Assembly (NCBI RefSeq): GCF_036323735.1
Contig: NC_086026.1
Coordinates: 51,536,539-51,600,538, forward strand
Length of the DNA: 64,000 nt
DNA from: Rattus norvegicus
Taxonomy: Eukaryota > Chordata > Mammalia > Rodentia > Muridae
Direction: 5' to 3'
How positions within the stretch are numbered: position 1 is the first letter of the stretch; each line of letters begins with the position of its first letter. The translations under genes and the position numbers were made by a program. Positions 55,272 through 64,000 of the stretch are shown here, piece after piece. Under the pieces are notes generated by a model. It did not search any database. It worked only from the letters and a program-made list of their open reading frames with translations, and had not been told where the DNA came from.

Positions 55272-56095
55272 CCCTCAGACATCAACATGTCCCCAGACAA
55301 GGGACATCCCCTTAGCCTTTGGTGGTAACAGAACCCTGCTGCTGCAGGGCTGCAGACCCAGCCTTGGCCCTGGGTAGCAGCACAGGCTAGGGCTCCACCA
55401 TGGTCCCAGGTGATGTCACAGGCTGCTCACATCAGGCTGCTCCTCACTACCCTCGAGTCTCCAGCTCTGCCTCTCTTCTTTGTGTTCACGCATCCTTTTG
55501 TTTCTCTTTCTCTTCCATTTCTCCACCACTTGTTTGCTCCTCTTAATGGCGCTGGTGTCTCTGAGTGTCTGGGGTCCTCTCAGGAGTGGTCTCAGGAGTG
55601 CTATACCCCACTTGTGCATTACGGTGCAGATCATCTAGGTCATGGTCTGCCCTCCACCCAACCCTGGCCAGATTGGTGGTTATCTCAGACTAGCTCCCTG
55701 TTCCAGCCCCACGGCATTTGTCTGCGGTTGACTCACGTTTACTCCCTGCAGTCCACTAAGGTGGCCCCTTGTGAGAGTCATCTGTCCTAAGCTCATTCCC
55801 ACCCAGCACCCGTGGTCCCAGGTCGGGTTCCTCTATCTCTGGTTTGCTCCCCATCCTGGGGAGACTATCCAGTCCTACCTGGCACTGGACTGGTTGTCTC
55901 AGGATAGCTCTCTGTCTGGGTCCTCTGGCACTGGACTTGAGGTCATCTCAGGCTTGCTTTTCCCAGGGAATGTTAGGCTTGCTAATCGAATGTTCACAGG
56001 TCAGAACACTGAGTATCGACAGAGCCTCGCTCATCTCTGCCACCTACTGGCATACATGTGACACAGCCGCCACACCTGCAAAGCCTCTAGGAGCA
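55272..56095 (-). mobile_element. Long rodent repeat, 5' part
   Basis: Continues the element at 53810-54970 with ccctcagacatcaacatg, ctcactaccctcgagtctcc, ccctccacccaaccctggcc, and gaatgttcacaggtcagaac to a GC-richer end near 56060-56095. Overlapping open frames here (55410-56122) are not genes. Confidence 0.55.
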
Positions 56096-56139
56096 GGTAG
56101 ACTATTATTTTTAATAAAATAATAATTTTAATAAAATAC

Positions 56140-56258
56140 TTTTTTCTTAAGACAGGATCTCACTACCTATCTCTCGGAATCACAATCCTCATGCCTAAGC
56201 TCCTGAGAGTTGGGATTATGCGTGAACATTACCCTACCCCATTACTGAGAAGCTTTTC
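56140..56258 (-). mobile_element. B1-like fragment, minus strand
   Basis: The antisense blocks ttcttaagacaggatctcact and gctcctgagagttgggattatg are present; diverged. Confidence 0.5.
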
Positions 56259-56977
56259 TACCAAGCTATCCAAACATCTGTAGCCCATTGGTCAGGACAG
56301 GGTTAAGCAGTAACCTCCAAACTGAAGGTGCTGAAGACCCCCGAGAGCTCACACGCAGCATGATACCCTTCCGGATGGTGTCCAGGATTCCGCTCATCCA
56401 AAATCTCAATCTTTTAAAACATACTCCATACAACACATTCTGCCTCAAGTCACTCACCTGCCACAATTTTGTACTAAACTTAGACCCCAATTAAGAGATC
56501 TTTCGAGAACCATGTCTATAGTCTAGACTGTACAGATCCCTGTTTTCCGAAATTAATTTGGATGTGGTCCCATTGACCTGTATAGAAGGGCTCTGTAAGG
56601 ATGAACCAGCGTTTGAATTCATACCAGCCATCGGAATGAAGGTGTACTTGGAGAAACAGTGCGGGGGTGGGGGTGGGGTGGAGGAGAGCAGATCCCGGAG
56701 CTCAGATGCATGAGTGCTGGGTCAGCAGTGGCTTCTTACTGTTAAGACGCCACCTTCTCGGAGAGCCTTGAGGAGCTAGTGTTTTCTGTTCTCCATGTAG
56801 GGGTAATTATGTTATTCCTATTCTTAGTGACACAGAGACTTGACAGTCTGGCTCTGCCCCAGCCATCTGATCCTCGGTTTAAATGGCTGTCATCACTGAT
56901 AGAGGGAAACTTCTCTTCTCTGGATAAGAAGTGACTCACTGCCAAGCCTTACCAAATGGTTACATCTATCCAGCACA
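56259..56977. other. Unassigned stretch
   Basis: A G-rich patch at about 56663-56683 is the only simple sequence. Nothing else recognised. Confidence 0.4.
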
Positions 56978-56978
56978 C

Positions 56979-56979
56979 A

Positions 56980-57063
<84 letters not shown>
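56979..57063 (+). repeat. Compound (CT)n(CA)n microsatellite
   Basis: A CT run passes into a CA run at about 57028. Confidence 0.97.
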
Positions 57064-57064
<1 letters not shown>

Positions 57065-57520
57065 TATCCTACCATTTTTTTTAATCCTATAGACAGTTGA
57101 GTGGCTTTGGGCTGGAGAGCCTAGTGGTCCACTCTTAGCATTCTGTGTAGCTCGGCATCCCACACCCCTAAAATGGTCTAGATTTGTCCTTACAACGTCC
57201 ATCCCCTTTCCCCATCTATTTGCAATTTTTAAAATAGAAGTTTTCGGTATTCCCGTTACTGCTTTAAAGAATTGTTGGGCGGCTTCGAGAAGAAGGGGAG
57301 AGAGTGGAAGTAGGAACCTGAGTGGGAGAAGACCTGAACAAGCATGTTGGTCAGGTTGGTTGGCACAGCCCGGTGTGCGAGTCTGTGCATCAGCTCACGG
57401 TACACTCCATGGCGAGCCTTCCTCTTCCTCTTCCAGGCTACTTCTGCAGCAGTTTGACATTTCTGTCACAAATTCTGACAAAGCAAGGGAATTCGGTTCG
57501 TAGTTGCCTTGGTGTTTGTG
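57064..57520. other. Unassigned stretch
   Basis: Nothing recognised. Confidence 0.4.
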
Positions 57521-57521
57521 T

Positions 57522-57640
57522 GGTTTTGAGGCAAGGTCTTGCTATGTAGCCTAGGCTGGCTTTACACCTCCAGGTCCTTCTGTCCCTACCTCCCCAGAAG
57601 CTAGGAGTCCGGGCCTGTGTCGCAGACCTTGACTCTTTAT
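57522..57640 (-). mobile_element. Old B1/PB1-type SINE, minus strand
   Basis: The antisense blocks gaggcaaggtcttgctatgtag, cctaggctggctttacacctcc and gaagctaggagtccgggcctg are present. Confidence 0.65.
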
Positions 57641-57867
57641 TGAGATCTAAGCACAATTGCATTGCTTTTGCTTATAAAATGGTCTTTACTGCCCCATAAA
57701 ACACTTGAGGTGGATGTTTTTAGTTAATTGGTTAAAAAACACATCTCCCCGTGTTTAATTTGGCTTACAACAGGGGAGCACTTCTTCTTCAGTTCTTCTT
57801 GGATTCATCAGGCAAACATGGAAAGTTAATTTTAATAATAAACCACTGACAGATTGAGTTTTCTTTA

Positions 57868-58125
57868 GTGCTTGTGTGTGTGTATGTGTGTGTGTGTGCA
57901 TGAATGCATGTGTGCACATGCATAAGTGGGTGCAAGTGGAGGTGTGTGTACATGAGGGTATAGGTCAAAGGTCAATCTCAGGAGTCATTGCTCAGGCACT
58001 ATCTGCCTTGTTTTGAGGCAGGGAGCTCCTAGCACAGAGCCCTTTCAGTAGATGGCACTTACTGGCCGGTGAACTCAAAGGATCTGCCTGCCTCCACCTC
58101 CCCTGCCTTCTTGCCTGATTTTTCT
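57868..58125 (-). mobile_element. B3-type SINE, minus strand, with GT-rich tail
   Basis: A GT-rich start (the 3' tail of the SINE) is followed by ggtcaaaggtcaatctcagg and agtcattgctcaggcac. The rest reads ttgaggcagggagctcctagc and gatctgcctgcctccacctcc. Confidence 0.65.
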
Positions 58126-58800
58126 TTTAACCTGAGTTTAGAAAACAAATTCAGGTGCTAGTATTTGCCGGGCTCTGGTTTAATTTTTGTACTCTGAAGC
58201 AATTGTTGGTGGTCAAAGTCATCCCCAAACAACTTTGGGCGGATCATTATCTTCAAAGGAAGCCCCAGGTCTTGTCTGCCTGGGTTTCAGTAGCTGAGAA
58301 CATTCTCGTCTCGCATTTCCACCTGCTGATAGCATTTAGCAGAAAGGTCTAAGTGTATTAATAATGGGTCGGAAACGAGTGTGTTTACATAATTTTTAAT
58401 AAATGCAATCTTCTCGTTTTCTTTTCATTAATGCATTACTGTTCTTAGTAGCTTTTAATTTCTCTTGCCTTTTAGGAAAGCCTGCGTGCCGGATGATTTT
58501 CCTTCTTAAATGGCACTTTGGCATCCAAAACCCACCAGTAAGCTCTGAGAAACTATTCCCACAAGAGTCGGCTGGAAAAAAGCTTTTCCAGTAAGTGAGT
58601 CAGTGTTTCTAAGATGCTAATAACCGTGCTGATTTGGTCCCTCCTTGGGTTGCAGTTAAAATTAATTGGAAAACAACAACAAAACACTCATGCGCTTCGC
58701 ACAGAAGCCGAACAGTGTCAGGAAGTGGGAGCGGATCCCGTAGTAAAAAACGCACCCTTTTGGTGACATTGAAGACTAGTGGCTTAGCATAAGAAGATAT
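58126..58800. other. Unique stretch, candidate conserved noncoding element
   Basis: No repeat signature in about 670 bp. Homeodomain/POU-like text is frequent (cattaatgcattac near 58425-58440, taataaatgcaatc near 58396). No splice sites or codon-like frame stand out. Conservation cannot be tested here. Confidence 0.3.
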
Positions 58801-58894
58801 TTTTCTTCATATTTTAAAATGATTTGTGTGAAAAGGAAATCTAGCTTGGCTGTCCTTTGTCATGTTTTATTTTATTTGGGGTCACATACATGCC

Positions 58895-59085
58895 GGTGTC
58901 TGGGCGTTGGTAGAAGTATGTGAGTGCAGTACCTGCAGAGGCCAGAAGAGGGCACCAGATTCCCTGGAGCGGGAGTTAAGGTGGTTGTGAGTTGTTGCGT
59001 GGGTGCTGGGGATAGAACGCAGGCACTCTGTAAAACCTAGAAGCGCTCTTAAGCACTGAGCCGTCTTTCCATCCCCAGTGCTGGT
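58895..59085 (-). mobile_element. B2/B3-type SINE, minus strand
   Basis: The antisense blocks gaggccagaagagggcaccag, attccctggagcgggagttaag, gggtgctggggatagaacgc and gctcttaagcactgagccgtc are in order. Confidence 0.85.
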
Positions 59086-59460
59086 ATAGAAATAGTTCTC
59101 TGCTGGTTAACCAGCACAGCTATGCTACAGCAATGCCGGATGCCATGGAGACAGCAAGGTTTCAAAAACTATTATAGAATCAGTGTGCGCAGAGGTCCCC
59201 CTATGTGACTTCTTCTTTAACTTGACACTCTGGGCAGCTCATCATTCATCTGTACATTGTATAGCTTCTCAGAAAGGTCAAATAATGTGCCTGAGAACCG
59301 TTGCACTCGGTGGTGTGATTACCCTCCTCACCCTGCTTCAAATACCTGCCAACCTTGGGATCAGTCACGTCACCCTTTTGAGACTCCCTGGGCTCTTTCT
59401 GACTATTCTTCGGTCTTTCGGGTTAATTTCCTCCCTCTGTCACTAATCTCTAATTTGGAA
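59086..59460. other. Unassigned stretch
   Basis: Nothing recognised. Confidence 0.4.
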
Positions 59461-59464
59461 ACTC

Positions 59465-59640
59465 TCTGTGTGCACACACGTACGGTGGACTGGGGCATAC
59501 ATGTGCCAGAATGCTTGTGTGGAGGTCAGAAGAAAACCTATGAAGTCAGTTCTCTGCCTCCATTTTTATGTGAGCTCCAGGGTCATGAGGACGGCACAAG
59601 CCCTTTGCTCGCTGAGCCTTATTTCGGGACCCTAGTTTCT
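59465..59640 (-). mobile_element. B3-type SINE, minus strand
   Basis: The antisense blocks gtgtggaggtcagaagaaaacc, agtcagttctctgcctcc and gtgagctccagggtcatgagg are present, with a weak 5' end. Confidence 0.6.
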
Positions 59641-60225
59641 ACTTTTTGTTCCACATATCCTGGGTCTCTAGTCTATGTCTTCCTCAGTCCTGTCCAGAGT
59701 TTAAAATACCATCTAAATGTACATGACTGCTATATATGGCTGGGATGATGAGCCCTGTCATACATCCTGCTGCCTACTTGACACCTCCTCTTGGATCTCT
59801 CAGAGACATCTCACACCCAACACGTACAGAACTCGACTCTTGATTTTCCTTCTCAGACTACTTCAGAGTTCTCCCAGCTCGGTAGACAATGTCAGTCCAC
59901 CTCCAGGGTGCACAGATCAGAAACAATGCTTGTTACCCTTTGTCCTCCCTTCAAACCCCGAACATGCCTCAGTCCCACGGCCTCCACCTCCAAAATGGAG
60001 CTCAGAGTCATCCACTTCTCCGTACCCCTATGCCTCAGAGTCTCTGGACGACTGAGACCCTCTTACGTAGCATTTGCATATAACCTGTCTTGGTTACCCT
60101 GAAGGTTCTAACTCACCTCTGGCCTACTTAATTAAAGTATGTAACGTGTATGACTTGCAAACAGATGCGATGTTAAATTGTTTAGGCAATATCAAAAGAG
60201 AAAAGAAAAATACTACAGCAGTTAA
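59641..60225. other. Unassigned stretch
   Basis: Nothing recognised. Several plus frames of 64-163 codons overlap in different phases, which argues against a gene. Confidence 0.4.
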
Positions 60226-60227
60226 GT

Positions 60228-60395
60228 GCAATGTTGGGGTGGGCGTTTATGTGCATCTCCAGAGCGTGTGGAAGTCAGGGGACTACTTTTAGTAGTCAGA
60301 TTTCTCAATCTAATGTCAATCTCAGAGATTAAACTTAGGTTGTCACGATTTCATGGAAAGTACTTTTCTCCTCTGAGCCATCTCATGGGCCCGAA
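60228..60395 (-). mobile_element. B3-type SINE, minus strand
   Basis: The antisense blocks gtgtggaagtcaggggactac, cagagattaaacttaggttg and ctctgagccatctcatgggcc are present. Confidence 0.6.
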
Positions 60396-60752
60396 CATTG
60401 AAAATGGTTTTTTCACTAGCCTACAGTCTTCTAGAGGTACCTATTGATCCCTCAAATAAATTCAGACTGCTTCTCATGGCTACCTTTCTAACCTTTAAGC
60501 ACACCAACCTAAAATATTTTATCCAATCTAGTGTACACTTACAAGTCACCCAAAGGACCAGTGATTGGAGACTGGGGAATTCAATGGTCAGTTGCTTGTG
60601 CTATATGTATAGATTGTGCGGGAAGAGGTAGAAATTTTTCCCTAAATTTAGATGGTTTGGAAAGTAAAGGCTTAAAGCCAAATACTAAAAAGTATAAGGT
60701 TTGGTAAGAATTAAATTTTTTTTTCCTTGCAACTCACCCTGAGGCCTCAAAC
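60396..60752. other. Unassigned stretch
   Basis: Nothing recognised. Confidence 0.4.
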
Positions 60753-60754
60753 TT

Positions 60755-60815
60755 CTCCCTCCCTCCCTCCTTCTCTCCCTCCCTCCTTCTCTCCCTCCCT
60801 CTCTCCTCTCATCTC

Positions 60816-60906
<91 letters not shown>
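60755..60906 (+). repeat. Compound (CCCT)n(CT)n(CA)n microsatellite
   Basis: CTCC/CCTT units lead into a CT run and then a CA run from about 60860. Confidence 0.97.
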
Positions 60907-60907
<1 letters not shown>

Positions 60908-61120
60908 CTCTATAGAAACAAAATGGAACCTGCCTAAAGGAAATGTCCAAGACACAGTTTTATAGCATCTTGGGGAAAAATTATGGCTTTTCCTTGAGGG
61001 ACAACCAATTCAACTCGTGTGGGTCAACTCTAGTATCTATTTGCTGGCTGTTCTAAGTAATCCATTAACTTTTTTCATTATGAAATCTTGTGTTTCTTTA
61101 GAAGGAACAGTATGGAGATA
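60907..61120. other. Unassigned stretch
   Basis: Nothing recognised. Confidence 0.35.
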
Positions 61121-61187
61121 CCCCCCCACCCCCCCACCCCCCCACCCCCCCACCCCCCCACCCCCCCACCCCCCCACCCCCCACCCC
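61121..61187 (+). repeat. Octamer array (CCCCCCCA)n
   Basis: Seven perfect CCCCCCCA units are followed by one CCCCCCA and CCCC. The minus strand is a run of G7 blocks separated by T, a strong G-quadruplex former. It makes Pro/Thr and Gly/Val open frames in all phases, which are not genes. Confidence 0.97.
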
Positions 61188-61359
61188 AGTCCGTTTAGCA
61201 TCCGCAGGGAATGTTTTGTTAAATCCCACTTCGTCCTCAGGGAACTCTTGCCTGCAGACATTTCCTCTCTTGGTTCTCGACTGCGGCAGGTTTCTACTCA
61301 AGCCTGCTGGGCTTGGTTCTTGTAACATCCCCCACACATTTTAGCGCTAAGGTAACTTT

Positions 61360-61600
61360 ATTTATCTTTGTGCTGACTAATCTTATGTCAACTTGCCGTG
61401 CAAAGTAGAGTCCCCTGAAAGGAGGGAACCTCAACCAAGAAAAAATATACCTCCATAAGATCCGGCTATAAGGCAGTTTCTTTACTAGTGGTCGATGGGG
61501 GAGGGACAATAAGCAGCATCCCCCACAGCCTCTGCATCCGATCCTGCCTGCAGGTTTCTCCACAGGCCAACCAGGCTAGCCAAAGATCCTACGAGAAGTG
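61360..61600 (+). mobile_element. MTD-type MaLR LTR, partly deleted
   Basis: Sense order: gctgactaatcttatgtcaacttg, gggaacctcaaccaagaaaa, cctccataagatccggctat, gtggtcgatgggggaggg and gcctctgcatccgatcctg. The same family as 27175-27577, with parts missing and the 3' end absent. Confidence 0.7.
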
Positions 61601-61818
61601 GGGGCCACTGTGGGGTGCACCTCGAGCTCTGGCCCCATCCCAATCTCTCTGCTCCTCCCAGCTGCGTTTTGTTCCATGATTGAGCAGACTCATCTCGTCC
61701 TACCTTCACCAAAGGAAAGGGCTCTGAAGCTCACATTTCCCCAGCCCACGTGGATTCGCTTTCTTCTGGTGAGAGGAACAACTCAGAATAGAATTGACAT
61801 AAATAATGTAGGGAAAAA

Positions 61819-61821
<3 letters not shown>

Positions 61822-61881
<60 letters not shown>
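61822..61881 (+). repeat. (CT)n microsatellite
   Basis: This is a CT run with one TTT interruption. Confidence 0.97.
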
Positions 61882-61883
<2 letters not shown>

Positions 61884-62026
61884 TCTTTTTTTTCTCCAGG
61901 TATTTATAAAAAACAAATGTTAGAGATTAGCAACGGTCAGTGACCCAAGTTCATGTTTTAAGAGACAACATATTTTTATAACAAGCAACCTAAAGATGAA
62001 GAGTTTTGTGGTCATTGTGTGCATGC

Positions 62027-62029
<3 letters not shown>

Positions 62030-62082
<53 letters not shown>
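62030..62082 (+). repeat. (GT)n microsatellite
   Basis: This is a GT run followed by GCATGAGCGTGCC. Confidence 0.97.
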
Positions 62083-62107
62083 ATGAGCGTGCCTTTACTA
62101 CCTTTTT

Positions 62108-62312
62108 TTCTTTAAGGCTGGATCTCTTATTGAACCTGGAGCTGGGCTAGTAGCCAGTAAATCTTAGCAATCTTCCTGCCTCTCCCTTCCACAGCACTGA
62201 GTGACAGGGCCAGACAACTACACCTGGCTTTTTGACTGGGTGCTGGGGATTTGAACCTAGGTCCTCATGCTTAAGCAGCAAACACTGAGTCACCTCTGCA
62301 GCAGCCCTTGTT
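62108..62312 (-). mobile_element. B3-type SINE, minus strand
   Basis: The antisense blocks aaggctggatctcttattgaacc, gctgggctagtagccagtaaat, cttcctgcctctcccttccac, gggtgctggggatttgaacc and taggtcctcatgcttaagcag are in order. Nearly full length. Confidence 0.8.
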
Positions 62313-63121
62313 ATTTTTGTTGCTTCGGCCACACCAGAACACCTCTGCATGCTGCTTTCTACCAAGTGATTAATGTACACATCTTATTGTAGATTTTCCC
62401 AAATCACCATACTTTCAGTCCCATCATCTCATACTCCCTACAGAATGTGGAAAACCCTCCAGTGGCTGAACTGGGAGACCCTCCTCCTGAGACAGCTGTG
62501 GAGTGATGGGTTTCCTTGGTTTTGGTGAATCCTGGTGCCTTTTGGAGGGTCTAGGAAGGATGCTAAATTTTGTTGAAATCGGTGTCTTTAAATTGTAATG
62601 CTGAGGTCACCGTATAATTCTTATGGTCACGGTGATCTGAAACAGCCTATTATAATAAAATATATTTTGAGTTGTGTGGTAGAGCTCCACCTCCCTATGC
62701 TGTAGGCAGCCATTTCTTTGGGGACAACATGCTTGCCCAGCATCCATTTAAATTAGAGGTCATCACAAATAGTTCATTGTGGTCCAAGGGGGGGCTGAAG
62801 GTTCAGGTGCTAAGACTTCTTGACCTGTATTAATTTAGTTTTCCAAATAAAAGTTAATGAATGAAAGTGATTCTCTAAAAAAAAAAACAAACAAACAAAA
62901 AACAAAACAAAACAAAAAAACAGGTTAAAAGTACAATTAGAGCCTCCTAGCCGGTGGGAGATCTGCCTTAAAATCTAAAATCTACTTGGGCCAAGATTCT
63001 GCTCACCTTGAATTAATATTCAGGATATTACTGCTCTTCTCTCTTGGAAGTTCAATGTAAGCGTTTAGACACTGGAACTTTTTTTTTTTAAACAGGCAAA
63101 TTCGTGTCTGTGCTATTCACA

Positions 63122-63124
<3 letters not shown>
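62313..63124. other. Unassigned stretch with A-rich tract
   Basis: A (A)n/(CAAA)n tract lies at about 62878-62921. No family is recognised otherwise. Confidence 0.4.

Positions 63125-63125
<1 letters not shown>

Positions 63126-63184
<59 letters not shown>
63126..63184 (+). repeat. (CT)n microsatellite
   Basis: This is a pure CT run. Confidence 0.97.
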
Positions 63185-63187
<3 letters not shown>

Positions 63188-63486
63188 TTTCTCATTTTGT
63201 GCTGTGAATGTTCTTATGTGACACCCGGGCGCCTCCACCTTAGATGCTGAATCATTTTCCCCCTTGTCAAATCGGTTTACCAAATTGCTTTCCGATCATG
63301 ACTCCACAGGGCGGACTCCCCCACTCGACATGGAGGCGAGTTTACCTTAACAGCGTGTGGCAAGCAACATTGAAAGATGCACGGAAAACATGAACGAATG
63401 AACACTTGTGACCACCACGGGTCCACATACTAGGACGTAAAGCACACCGAGGACCAGGGTGAATCCTGAATTGTAAATGTTTATGG
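63185..63486. other. Unassigned stretch
   Basis: Nothing recognised. Confidence 0.35.
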
Positions 63487-63488
63487 AA

Positions 63489-63745
63489 GGTATGGTTTGA
63501 ATGTGAAATGTCCACCCTCCATTTAAACTACCTGGACCCCCAGCTGGTGTCGCTGTTTGGAGAGGCTGTGGAACCTGAGGGGCTGTCCTCGATGGGCTAG
63601 GAAAGGCACATCTGTCCCTGTTTCCAGCAATAGCGGCATACTTTCTAGTTAGCCACAAGGTATCTGAGCTACAGAACAAGATCTAGAGGTCATTGACTGA
63701 GCTACAGTAAGGTATCCTTGCTATGACGGACTGTAGTCCTTAAAC
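63489..63745 (+). mobile_element. MaLR/ORR1-like LTR, diverged
   Basis: The start gtatggtttgaatgtgaaatgtccacc and the gctggtgtcgctgtttggagaggc block fit the sense direction of the LTR type seen in antisense at 24262-24605. The 3' end is lost or decayed. Confidence 0.5.
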
Positions 63746-63756
63746 TCTGAGCCCAA

Positions 63757-64000
63757 ATATATCCTTCCTTCTTTCCCTCCTTCCTTCTTTCCTTCCTTCC
63801 CTTCTTCCTTCTTTCCTTCCTTCCTTCCTTCTCTCCTTCCTTCCTTCCCTCTTTCCCTCCTTCCTTCCTTCTCTCCTTCCTTCCCTCCTTCCTTCCTTCT
63901 TTCCTTCCTTCCCTCCTTCCTTCTTTCCTTCCTTCCTTCTCTCCTTCCTTCTTTCCTTCCTTCCTTCCCTTCTTCCTTCTTTCCTTCCTTCCTTCCCTTC
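63757..64000 (+). repeat. TTCC/TTTCC pyrimidine microsatellite, open at right end
   Basis: An imperfect array of CCTT, CTTT and CCCT units about 240 bp long that continues beyond the window. Confidence 0.97.

Noticed and set aside
59183..60102. Run of plus-strand frames of 87-163 codons
   Set aside because: Several phases overlap and part is a B3 SINE. No splice-site or domain support.

Overview
The window looks like nuclear DNA of a murid rodent, most likely rat. The evidence is the repeat content: B1, B2, B3, B4 and ID SINEs, MT/ORR1/MTD-type MaLR LTRs, Lx-type L1 remnants, one nearly intact rodent L1 whose 5' UTR lacks an obvious tandem-monomer array, and many long CT, GA, CA and TTCC microsatellites. 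Species and family names rest on recognition by eye; no database was searched. I see no complete host protein-coding gene. The only good sign of one is a CpG-rich promoter near the left edge (about 1150-1960). It has a CCAAT box, GC boxes, a CACGTG E-box and two candidate splice donors on the minus strand, so a gene probably starts there and runs leftwards out of the window.

Layout. 1-2750: promoter region and flanks. 2750-10450: LTR-like repeat, B3 SINEs, an Lx 3' end, a hAT DNA element, and a three-level nest in which a truncated L1 sits inside an LTR that sits inside an ancient L1 (8365-9400). 10450-23160: mostly old, hard-to-assign sequence with compound CT/CA repeats, a MIR, a B4 and an MLT-like LTR. 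23170-30050: a dense retroelement block holding a solo class II ERV LTR with a perfect 6-bp duplication, an MT solo LTR, an MT element with both LTRs (24617-26467), an MTD-type LTR with a 5-bp duplication, and a deleted Lx-type L1. 30050-44230: mostly unique sequence with scattered SINEs, a MIR split by a B3, an inverted pair of one repeat, and ancient L1 remnants.

44251-50869 is a full-length L1 on the minus strand, flanked by a perfect 16-bp target-site duplication. ORF1 is open. ORF2 has one frameshift and one TGA stop, so the copy is recent but defective. 50886-64000 holds old L1 sequence, SINEs, a long rodent repeat split by a 301-bp LTR with a 5-bp duplication (53810-56095), an unusual C7A octamer array at 61121-61187, and a TTCC-type microsatellite that runs off the right end.

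The coding potential that can be supported belongs to retrotransposons. The L1 supplies the nucleic-acid chaperone (ORF1) and the endonuclease/reverse transcriptase (ORF2) that normally mobilise L1 and, in trans, SINEs such as B1, B2 and ID. No CRISPR array, operon or new molecular system was found. The most useful observations are the nested insertions with readable target-site duplications, which give a relative history of the locus, and a few non-repetitive stretches that could be regulatory.
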